Source of the DNA: GWE2-51-13 sp041736705
Lineage (GTDB): Bacteria; Bacillota_I; Bacilli_A; Erysipelotrichales; Erysipelotrichaceae
DNA: 28,927 bases
Direction of reading: 5' to 3'
NCBI GenBank assembly: GCA_041736705.1
Contig: JBGSTC010000018.1
Coordinates: 1-28,927 of the forward strand
Under the pieces are notes generated by a model that was given only the letters and a program-made list of their open reading frames with translations, had not been told where the DNA came from and ran no database searches. The position numbers were made by a program, and so were the translations under genes. Positions 23,729 through 28,927 of this stretch are shown in pieces. The first letter of the stretch is position 1. The number at the start of each line of letters is the position of its first letter.

Positions 23729-24337
23729 TTAGAGGGAATCCTGGAAGTTGTTTGCGACTTCAGTCCAATTCACGATGTTCCAGAATGCGCTGACGTAGTC
23801 CGGACGACGGTTTTGGTAATGAAGGTAGTAGGCATGTTCCCAGACATCCAATCCTAAGATCGGTTTGCCTTCATTGAAGGGAACATCCTGATTCGGGGTG
23901 GAAGTGACTTTCAAGGTCTTTTCCGGGGTGACGACCAACCATGCCCAACCGCTTCCGAAGCGGGATTTGGCGGCTGTGTTGAAACTTTCTTTCAAGGCAT
24001 CCAGGCTACCGAAGTCGCGCTTGATCGCTTCAAGCAGAACACCTTCGGGCAACTGGCCGCTCGCAGGGGCGAGGATCTTCCAGAACAAACTGTGGTTGAA
24101 GGTGCCTCCGCCATGGTTACGGACGACGTTGCGGATATCTTCGGGTACTTTTTCCAAGTTCCCAAGCAAGATATCCAGCGGAACACTTTCGAGTTCCGGA
24201 TGTTTGAGAAGCGCGGCGTTGAGGTTGTCGATGTAGGCTTGATGGTGTTTGGTGTGATGAATCGTCATTGTTAACGCATCGATATGCGGTTCAAGCGCAT
24301 CGACGGCATATGGGAGTTCAGGTAAGGTGTATTTCAT
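23729..24337 (-). CDS. sodA: Superoxide dismutase, Mn/Fe family
   Basis: A 202-residue cytoplasmic enzyme that turns superoxide into peroxide and oxygen. The four metal ligands are H27 (TIHHTKHH), H82 (FNHSLFW), D164 and H168 (DVWEHAYY). GGG at 76-78 and Q150 in PNQDVPF are the manganese-type pattern, in contrast to iron-type enzymes with an early glutamine, so Mn or cambialistic use is likely. The length is standard. TAGGAGG precedes the ATG. A Fur-type palindrome lies in its promoter, and a strong terminator follows, so it is a one-gene unit. Confidence 0.96.
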   Translation of the reverse strand: MKYTLPELPYAVDALEPHIDALTMTIHHTKHHQAYIDNLNAALLKHPELESVPLDILLGNLEKVPEDIRNVVRNHGGGTFNHSLFWKILAPASGQLPEGVLLEAIKRDFGSLDALKESFNTAAKSRFGSGWAWLVVTPEKTLKVTSTPNQDVPFNEGKPILGLDVWEHAYYLHYQNRRPDYVSAFWNIVNWTEVANNFQDSL

Positions 24338-24366
24338 GTTGTATCCTCCTAAGATGATTTAAGTCT

Positions 24367-24395
24367 ATCATAATGAGAAACATTCTCAAATTCAG
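24367..24395 (-). promoter_or_regulatory. sodA promoter with Fur/PerR-type operator
   Basis: Minus strand: -10 TATGAT (24372-24367), 17-base spacer, weak -35 CTGAAT (24395-24390). The spacer contains TGAGAAT-G-TTTCTCA (24388-24374), a 7-1-7 inverted repeat with one mismatch that matches the form of Fur-family boxes (TGATAATnATTATCA). A bound Fur, PerR or MntR-like repressor would cover the promoter. Which family member binds is not decided by sequence. Confidence 0.6.
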
Positions 24396-24402
24396 ATGCC
24401 CA

Positions 24403-24425
24403 TAAAAAAACATCCCGAAGGATGT
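24403..24425 (-). terminator. Intrinsic terminator of the cysK-ECF operon
   Basis: ACATCC (24410-24415), loop CGAA (TTCG on the minus strand), GGATGT (24420-24425), then TTTTTTTA on the minus strand. Confidence 0.88.
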
Positions 24426-24432
24426 CAAAGAG

Positions 24433-25029
24433 CTATTTACGGATACGCCGCAACGCGGCCAGTACGATCGGAACGATGACGATGGCCGAAATCAGTTCGA
24501 CCGAACCGTTCAAACTGAGGACGACCTGTACGATCACCGTGAAGGTTTGGCTAAACGGCCAAGCGATCGTCGATGCAAACAAGCCGATGGCGGAGAGGAC
24601 AAGGACCGTGTTGGTCATCGTACCCACGATCGCCAAGGTGACGTCGCGTACATGCGTGTTCGCGAAGAATCGCGCGATTTTATTCTTGGAATCCGATTTC
24701 AGAACAGGCCAGACCGAACCGAACCCGACGACCAGACCGACGATGATGCGCGGAACGACCGAAATCAAAGGGTTCATGAAGATGACGCCTTCGATCGGAT
24801 ATTGCAGGGCGTTGATCCAGTTGGTGATCCCCCAGGTCGCGCCGAGGATCAATCCTCCGACCGGACCTAAAAGCACGGAACCGACGATGACCGGGATATG
24901 CAAGGTCGTGATCGATAGGACGTTGATTTGGATATAGCCTAGGTTGGGGATGAACGTCATCACGATGATGATGGCCATGAAGAGGCCGGTCGTCGTGATT
25001 TCCAAGATCCGTTTTCGGTTAGGGTTCAT
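24433..25029 (-). CDS. ECF transporter S component, substrate unknown
   Basis: A 198-residue membrane protein with about six helices, of the ECF-type S-component superfamily (PF12822 style). The signature is FIPNLGYIQINVLSITTLHIPVIVGSVLLGPVGGLILGATWG in residues 26-66; quoted blocks are TLHIPVIVGSVLLGP and GGLILG. S components bind one vitamin or micronutrient and share a separate energising module that is not in this window. Relatives with the LHIPVI motif include transporters for pantothenate and other small compounds; I cannot choose. It lies 17 bases after cysK and ends at the operon terminator, so a sulfur-linked substrate is a reasonable guess. GAGGATT precedes the ATG. Confidence 0.85.
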   Translation of the reverse strand: MNPNRKRILEITTTGLFMAIIIVMTFIPNLGYIQINVLSITTLHIPVIVGSVLLGPVGGLILGATWGITNWINALQYPIEGVIFMNPLISVVPRIIVGLVVGFGSVWPVLKSDSKNKIARFFANTHVRDVTLAIVGTMTNTVLVLSAIGLFASTIAWPFSQTFTVIVQVVLSLNGSVELISAIVIVPIVLAALRRIRK

Positions 25030-25046
25030 AGGGAATCCTCTTTTCG

Positions 25047-25985
25047 TTAGTCGTTGGTCCCAAAGAGCGCGGTCGAGAGATAGCGTTCCCCGCTATCGGG
25101 GAGCAGGACGACGATCGTCTTGCCTGCGTTTTCATCACGGCGTGCCAGATTCAGCGCGACATGCAAAGCCGCCCCCGAGGAAATCCCGGCCAAGACACCC
25201 TCCGTCCGCGCCAAGTCGCGCGAAGCGGCGAACGCTTCTTCGGTTTCCACGGTTACGATTTCATCGTAGATGGATGTATTCAGGATCGAGGGGACGAATC
25301 CCGCCCCGATGCCTTGGATCTTATGGGGTCCGGCTTTCCCTTCGCTCAACATCGGTGAATCTTTGGGTTCCACTGCCACAATTTTAACATTTTTATCCTT
25401 CGATTTCAAATATTCGCCCACGCCGGTGATGGTTCCGCCCGTCCCGATTCCGGCGACGAAGATGTCGACCTTGCCGTCGGTGTCGTTGTAGATTTCAGGA
25501 CCCGTGGTCAAGAAGTGGATTTGCGGATTGGCCGGATTGTCGAACTGCGACGGCATGAACGAATCCGGTGTTTCTCTTACCAGTTCTTCCGCCTTGGCGA
25601 TGGCGCCCTTCATTCCCTTCGGCCCTTCGGTCAACACGAGTTCAGCCCCGTACGCCGCCAACAATTTGCGACGTTCGATGGACATGGTCTCGGGCATGGT
25701 CAAGATGATCCGATACCCTTTCGCGGCGGCGATGAACGCCAAGCCGATCCCGGTGTTCCCGCTGGTCGGTTCGATGATGACCGAACCTTCCTTCAACTTG
25801 CCTTCCAGCTCGGCGGTTTCGATCATGTTTTTGGCGATGCGGCACTTCACCGATCCCCCCGGATTCTTGGATTCCAGTTTCACCAGAACACGCGCCTTCA
25901 GATCATATTTTCTCGCGAGATTCCCAACCTCCAACAGCGGTGTATTGCCAACCATTTCGGTGACGCTCGTATAGATTTTACTCAT
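25047..25985 (-). CDS. cysK: Cysteine synthase (O-acetylserine sulfhydrylase)
   Basis: A 312-residue PLP enzyme that joins sulfide to O-acetylserine to make cysteine. The PLP lysine is K47 in NPGGSVKCRI, the substrate loop is EPTSGNTG near 73-80, the phosphate-binding loop GIGTGGTITG near 179-188, and the late GISSGAA near 269-275 holds the pyridine-contacting serine. Cysteine after the lysine, in place of the frequent aspartate, is also found in E. coli CysK. The ATG at 25985 follows AGGAGGAAAG; an in-frame upstream start at 26009 lies inside the promoter. It is first in an operon with an ECF S component and divergent from a CymR-like regulator; in Bacillus CymR acts in a complex with CysK. 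Confidence 0.95.
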   Translation of the reverse strand: MSKIYTSVTEMVGNTPLLEVGNLARKYDLKARVLVKLESKNPGGSVKCRIAKNMIETAELEGKLKEGSVIIEPTSGNTGIGLAFIAAAKGYRIILTMPETMSIERRKLLAAYGAELVLTEGPKGMKGAIAKAEELVRETPDSFMPSQFDNPANPQIHFLTTGPEIYNDTDGKVDIFVAGIGTGGTITGVGEYLKSKDKNVKIVAVEPKDSPMLSEGKAGPHKIQGIGAGFVPSILNTSIYDEIVTVETEEAFAASRDLARTEGVLAGISSGAALHVALNLARRDENAGKTIVVLLPDSGERYLSTALFGTND

Positions 25986-25997
25986 CTTTCCTCCTAT

Positions 25998-26030
25998 CAT
26001 AGTATACAACTATGTTTTGTATGTTATAAT
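25998..26030. promoter_or_regulatory. Divergent cysK / CymR-like promoter region with inverted repeat
   Basis: CATAGT (25998-26003) and ACTATG (26009-26014) are perfect arms five bases apart. On the minus strand the repeat covers the cysK -10 TATACT (26007-26002), with -35 TTATAA (26030-26025) 17 bases upstream. On the plus strand TATAAT (26025-26030) is a good -10 for the regulator gene. The same six bases serve as -35 in one direction and -10 in the other. Binding by the regulator is inferred. Confidence 0.55.
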
Positions 26031-26077
26031 TATGACGGATTTTATCCCGCCTGTCAATCAGGAGGCAAGGAGGAAAC

Positions 26078-26500
26078 ATGCGAATCTCGACCAAAGGAAG
26101 ATACGGACTCGCCGTCATGGTGAAATTGGGGGAAGAACCGTCGCAATGGGTTCCGATTTCCAAACTAAGCCAAGACCTGGGCTTGTCCAAACTCTACCTG
26201 GAACAAGTCCTGTCCCTTCTGAAAAACGGGAATCTGGTTCAATCGACCAAAGGATCCCAGGGCGGATATCGTATCCGTGAGCTGAAAACCACGCTCTTCG
26301 AAATCCTCGGTGTTCTTGAACCCGCCTTGTTTGAACAAGAATCCTCAATCGGATCAAACACCGACCTGCAACATACTCTGATCGACCATGTCTTTCACCC
26401 CATGCAAAGTTCTCTCGACCAGACCCTCAGATCGATCACATTGGAATCGCTCGTCGAAACCTCCAGACATAAACGCGAAGCGATGATGTTCTACATATAA
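26078..26500 (+). CDS. Rrf2-family regulator, CymR-like
   Basis: A 140-residue Rrf2-family protein. The winged helix starts MRISTKGRYGLAVM, continues to SKLYLEQVL near 45-53 (recognition helix) and the wing STKGSQGGYRI near 62-72. It has no cysteines at all, so it cannot bind an iron-sulfur cluster as IscR or NsrR do. Like B. subtilis CymR it ends in MFYI after an EA pair, and it sits divergent to cysK, the partner CymR needs for repression of cysteine and methionine uptake genes. CymR-like function is therefore probable. CAAGGAGG precedes the ATG by six bases. Confidence 0.85.
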   Translation: MRISTKGRYGLAVMVKLGEEPSQWVPISKLSQDLGLSKLYLEQVLSLLKNGNLVQSTKGSQGGYRIRELKTTLFEILGVLEPALFEQESSIGSNTDLQHTLIDHVFHPMQSSLDQTLRSITLESLVETSRHKREAMMFYI

Positions 26501-26525
26501 AACACCCGTCATCACTGACAGGTGT
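26494..26525. terminator. Hairpin between CymR-like gene and small-ORF region
   Basis: AACACCCGTC (26500-26509) and GACAGGTGTT (26516-26525) form a ten-base stem with one mismatch. On the minus strand it is followed by TTTATAT, so it best fits termination of minus-strand transcripts from the small-ORF region; on the plus strand the tail is GGTTC, a poor terminator. Confidence 0.6.
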
Positions 26526-26575
26526 TGGTTCAATCGGCAAACGAGTCCATCTTCATTCACTTCGTCGACGTAAGT

Positions 26576-26704
26576 TCAAAAACGACGCTTGGGACGTTGG
26601 GAGTCTTTCAGGATCAATGCCATTAAGTCCCAACAGAAGGCAAAAGGAAACAACCACAACCATTTTCGATTCCGATACGACAACAACATCAGGAACTCAA
26701 GCAT
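26576..26704 (-). CDS. Putative 42-residue membrane microprotein
   Basis: On the minus strand an ATG at 26704 opens a 42-residue frame ending in TGA at 26576. The product starts MLEFLMLLSYRNRKWLWLFP, continues through a hydrophobic stretch to about residue 32 and ends with a basic tail (KDSQRPKRRF). A single membrane helix at about 15-32 with positive charges on both sides is expected. GAGGGGGAG lies four bases before the ATG, a strong ribosome-binding site, and an in-frame TAA eight codons upstream rules out a longer protein. A hairpin (CTCGC/GCGAG within CCCG/CGGG) lies just ahead of that site. I do not recognise the family. Its existence is inferred from these signals only. Confidence 0.5.
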   Translation of the reverse strand: MLEFLMLLSYRNRKWLWLFPFAFCWDLMALILKDSQRPKRRF

Positions 26705-26893
26705 GTCTCCCCCTCTTTCCCGTCGTTACTCGCTCAGCGAGGCGGGAAATCGTTCGTCGATCCCCATCCGGTACCGATCTTACTTTCAGTGTAGACATGC
26801 TCTATGAAAATAACAATAATATCCATCGCTCATCGAACCCAACACTCCGGTTAACCCTCTTCTTGTCCCAGTTTATGGACAGGTTCAGTGATT
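26705..26893. other. Non-coding stretch between two small genes
   Basis: No convincing gene was seen on either strand. Open frames on the plus strand (for example 26617-26940) lack ribosome-binding sites and have low-complexity threonine/asparagine content. TATTAT near 26812 on the minus strand could be a -10 box for the microprotein. Confidence 0.5.
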
Positions 26894-27115
26894 TTATTCG
26901 TCTTCACTCAATGAAACGACCCGCCGTTGATCGCCCGTAACCAAGAGTACCGAAACCTCGTCCCCCCTCTGTTTCATATCCATCCTACGATACCCTGCGC
27001 TTTCATAAGCGCGTACGATGGTTCGATAGAAATCGACGCACATGGAAAACGGTTCTGGGTCGGAATGATAGGTCTCGATGTCGTTGCAGAGGAGCGTGAT
27101 GCGGTATCGTTTCAT
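26894..27115 (-). CDS. Hypothetical 73-residue protein
   Basis: A small soluble protein beginning MKRYRITLLCNDIETYHS, rich in charged residues, with two cysteines (residues 10 and 26) and an acidic C-terminus (SLSEDE). TGAGGAAAC about five bases before the ATG is a good ribosome-binding site, which with base composition like its neighbours supports a real gene. It resembles no family I know. It lies 81 bases after the CDF exporter gene with no good minus-strand terminator between, so it may be co-transcribed with it. Confidence 0.6.
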   Translation of the reverse strand: MKRYRITLLCNDIETYHSDPEPFSMCVDFYRTIVRAYESAGYRRMDMKQRGDEVSVLLVTGDQRRVVSLSEDE

Positions 27116-27196
27116 TTCAGTTTCCTCACGATATACTCAGAGTCTTGCTCGGTTCGAAATCAAAATTATTTGAAGGCTATCGGTGATGCGCTTGCA

Positions 27197-28081
27197 TCAC
27201 TTTTTCTTATAGTTCTCGACGAAAGGTTCCATGTGCGTGATGACTTGGACTTTCGAGGGATGATAATGGGCTTGCAGGTTCTGCTCGATCCGATGCGCCA
27301 ACTCGTGGACACTCATCAGAAGCATCTCTTTATCCGCCAACACATGCATGTCGATGAACAGGTTTTGTTCGGTCCCGCGCGATCGGATGTGATGGAGCCC
27401 CTTGATTTCCGGGATCACGCTCAACGACTCCCTGATTTCCTTTTCGTCGGCGGCTTTCGAGTCCAACAAGATCGCACTCGCCATCTTGAAAATATCGTAG
27501 GCGGCACGTAGGATGAACCCGGCGACGACCAACGAAACCAACGGGTCGATCCAGACTGGCATGCCCAACTTGACCGCAACCAAGGATGCGATGACACCCA
27601 AGGTGACAAACAAGTCGCTGCGGGTATGCAACGCATCACTGATCAAGATCGAGGAGTGGAGTTTCTTCCCTTGTTTGTGTTCATAGGTCGTCACGAACAC
27701 GTTGATCACGAAGGTCAACGCCATGACGATGAAGGTCGAAGTTTCGATGCGGGGTACGACGGGGTTCATGAATTTCCCGTAGGCTTCCGAAGCGATCTGG
27801 ATGCTTAGAAAGACAAGCATCCCGACAATCACTAAACTAGCCAAGGTCTCGAATTTCGCATGACCGTAAGGATGGTCGTCATCTTGTGGGCGACTGGCAA
27901 GGGCGATGCCGACTAAGCCGACGATGTTGCCCGAACCGTCGGTGACCGAATGAAAGCCGTCCGCCAATACCGATGCCGAATCGATCGTCACCCCCACGAA
28001 AATCTTGGCCAGTGCGACGGCCAAGTTCGCGATGAGGATGATCCATAAAACGCGCTGAATGTTTTTGTACGTTGACTCCAT
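27197..28081 (-). CDS. Cation diffusion facilitator (CDF) metal exporter
   Basis: A 294-residue exporter of divalent metal ions with six membrane helices and a cytoplasmic C-terminal domain of about 80 residues (from about 210) that has the ferredoxin-like metal-sensing fold. Transport-site residues lie in ASVLADGFHSVTDGSGN near 34-50 (H and D in helix 2) and ISDALHTRSD near 143-152 (helix 5, H-x-x-x-D). HPYGHAKFETLA near 70-81 is the family loop. Metal preference is not given by these residues, but the NiCo riboswitch upstream points to cobalt, nickel or iron. The ATG at 28081 follows GGGAGG; an upstream in-frame start would overlap the riboswitch terminator. A hairpin GTGATGC/GCATCAC covers the stop codon without a T-run. 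Confidence 0.93.
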   Translation of the reverse strand: MESTYKNIQRVLWIILIANLAVALAKIFVGVTIDSASVLADGFHSVTDGSGNIVGLVGIALASRPQDDDHPYGHAKFETLASLVIVGMLVFLSIQIASEAYGKFMNPVVPRIETSTFIVMALTFVINVFVTTYEHKQGKKLHSSILISDALHTRSDLFVTLGVIASLVAVKLGMPVWIDPLVSLVVAGFILRAAYDIFKMASAILLDSKAADEKEIRESLSVIPEIKGLHHIRSRGTEQNLFIDMHVLADKEMLLMSVHELAHRIEQNLQAHYHPSKVQVITHMEPFVENYKKK

Positions 28082-28108
28082 GGTTCCTCCCAGGTCTTCC
28101 CCTCTGTT

Positions 28109-28240
28109 AAAAAACACATCCGGGGATCAATATCGTCCCGCAGATGTGTTGAATCACTCCGCTGCCTTAAGGCCCGGTGCATTGCCTTGGCAACCACCTG
28201 TTCGCTTTTCTTTCCATCAAGAATGACGGATAAGTTTCTC
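28109..28240 (-). promoter_or_regulatory. NiCo (czcD) riboswitch with intrinsic terminator
   Basis: The 155-base minus-strand leader holds AAGGCAATGCACCGGGC, then GGCAGCGGAGTG, then CTGCGGGA and CCCCGGATG, the repeated G/A-rich junction modules of the czcD RNA as I remember it. The last helix, AACACATC (28113-28120) with GATGTGTT (28143-28150), is followed by TTTTTTAA on the minus strand and is a terminator. Metal binding would prevent termination and turn on the exporter. Known members lie upstream of CDF genes, as here; both Co/Ni and Fe(II) have been proposed as ligands. Confidence 0.75.
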
Positions 28241-28242
28241 AA

Positions 28243-28272
28243 TTTATACCATTTTCCCCCAACAGTTGTCAA
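28243..28272 (-). promoter_or_regulatory. Promoter of the riboswitch-CDF transcript
   Basis: Minus strand: perfect -35 TTGACA (28272-28267), 18-base spacer, -10 TATAAA (28248-28243). It begins eight bases after the pirin stop codon; no terminator for the pirin gene is seen, so readthrough into the riboswitch is possible. Confidence 0.8.
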
Positions 28273-28279
28273 CATCCCA

Positions 28280-28927
28280 TTATTTCTTCAGGAATGTCCC
28301 TTGATTGAGTTGGGTGAACGCCAGATCTAGTTCTTCCCGTGTATTCATGACGATCGGGCCACCCCATGCGATGGGTTCTTTCAGTTTCTTGCCCTGAAAC
28401 CACATGAACCGGCTGGCATCCAGGGAGTGGATCGTGACTTGATCCCCTTCCCCAAACAACACGGCACAGCGTTGTTGGACATCGGTTTCTTCGATTTGAA
28501 GGCGACCATAATAAACATAAAGGAAAAGCGTGTGGTCTTTCTCCAGATCGATCGTAAGCGTGGTCCCCTCATCCATCTGAAGATCCATCAGACGGACGTC
28601 GACCTTGGCTTGGTCAACGTTGACTTTCCTGCCCGCATATTCCCCGGCGATCAAACGGACCTGGATTCCCTCATGGTCGATTTCGATCATGTTTTCCGTT
28701 GTCAAATCACGATAGACGGGAGTGCACATTTTCTCTTTTTTCGGCAGATTCACCCAGAGCTGCAGCCCCAACATGCGATCGCTGGCCTTGGGCATCTCCT
28801 GATGGATGATCCCCGACCCGGCGGTCATCCATTGCGCATCCCCGCTTTTAATCAAGCCCTTGTTACCTAGACTATCCCCGTGTTCGATCAAACCCTCCAC
28901 CAGATAGGTGAAGGTCTCGATCCCGCG
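28280..28927 (-). CDS. Pirin family protein, N-terminus beyond the window
   Basis: The visible 215 residues are the larger part of a bicupin pirin; the frame stays open to the right edge (RGIETFTYLVEGLIEHGDSL at the edge), so the N-terminus with the H-P-H-R metal motif lies outside. The visible metal-site part is GSGIIHQEMP with its histidine and glutamate. The second cupin domain holds LFGEGDQVTIHS. Bacterial pirins include quercetin dioxygenases and enzyme-binding regulators; no specific role can be given. It ends just before the CDF promoter. Confidence 0.9.
   Translation of the reverse strand, partial: RGIETFTYLVEGLIEHGDSLGNKGLIKSGDAQWMTAGSGIIHQEMPKASDRMLGLQLWVNLPKKEKMCTPVYRDLTTENMIEIDHEGIQVRLIAGEYAGRKVNVDQAKVDVRLMDLQMDEGTTLTIDLEKDHTLFLYVYYGRLQIEETDVQQRCAVLFGEGDQVTIHSLDASRFMWFQGKKLKEPIAWGGPIVMNTREELDLAFTQLNQGTFLKK

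Noticed and set aside
25838..25850. Cysteine after the PLP lysine of CysK as an active-site anomaly
   Set aside because: E. coli CysK also has SVKCR at this place, so it is normal variation.
26617..26940. A 107-codon plus-strand frame in the small-gene gap
   Set aside because: No ribosome-binding site, low-complexity T and N runs, and it overlaps both better-supported minus-strand small genes.
27183..27206. Plus-strand terminator look (GTGATGC/GCATCAC then TTTTTC)
   Set aside because: The T-run is the reverse of the lysine codons ending the CDF gene, and no plus-strand gene lies upstream.

Overview
The window looks like ordinary chromosome from a low-complexity Gram-positive-lineage bacterium (Bacillota/Mycoplasmatota type). 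The left edge is the 5' end of a 16S rRNA gene on the minus strand, with a Bacillus-like rRNA leader. Most protein families match Bacillus or Streptococcus relatives: YgaC/Ntdp, ThiT with a TPP riboswitch, YutG-type PgpA, CymR-like Rrf2 regulator, BusR-like regulator, DegV, MalY/PatB and UMF1. TGA is used as a stop codon (several ATGA start/stop overlaps), so the mycoplasma code is excluded. By eye GC content is moderate, near 50 %, higher than typical Acholeplasma or Izemoplasma. I cannot name a genus. No phage, insertion sequence, CRISPR array or tRNA was seen.

Layout. 1-350: 16S 5' end, leader and strong rRNA promoter (minus). 349-3050 (minus): nucleoside tri-/diphosphatase Ntdp, an MFS exporter, and thiamine transporter ThiT under a TPP riboswitch. 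3101-3565 (plus): free methionine-R-sulfoxide reductase. 3573-7531 (minus): a tightly overlapping six-gene operon, psuK-psuG-pgpA-thioredoxin lipoprotein-AAC(3)-like acetyltransferase-ogt. 7617-10213 (plus): M32 carboxypeptidase, then a membrane-anchored XRE regulator in AT-richer DNA. 10320-13595 (minus): a membrane protein of unknown function and an ankyrin/EF-G-like pair. 13942-14595 (plus): YhhN family. 14582-17545 (minus): transglutaminase-like lipoprotein, MalY/PatB aminotransferase and DegV. 17663-19357 (plus): M3 oligoendopeptidase. 19415-25985 (minus): UMF1 transporter, BusR-like regulator plus large U32 protein, Mn-type SodA, and a cysK-ECF S-component pair. 26078-26500 (plus): CymR-like regulator divergent from cysK. 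26576-28927 (minus): a putative 42-residue membrane microprotein, a 73-residue orphan, a CDF metal exporter behind a NiCo (czcD) riboswitch, and a pirin cut by the right edge.

How it works together. Themes are vitamin and nucleoside salvage (thiamine, pseudouridine, one unidentified ECF substrate), sulfur metabolism (CysK, CymR-like, MalY, fRMsr), oxidative and metal stress (SodA with a Fur-type operator, CDF exporter with a metal riboswitch) and peptide turnover (M32, M3). The genome is compact: genes overlap by 4-20 bases, and several intrinsic terminators contain the stop codon of the gene they end.

The observations most worth a second look are the unlisted 42-residue membrane ORF (26576-26704), the CymR-like/cysK/ECF locus with overlapping divergent promoters around an inverted repeat, the BusR-like c-di-AMP-type regulator without its transporter, the NiCo riboswitch on the CDF gene, and paired repeats upstream of the ankyrin and YhhN genes. 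I found no clearly new multi-gene system.
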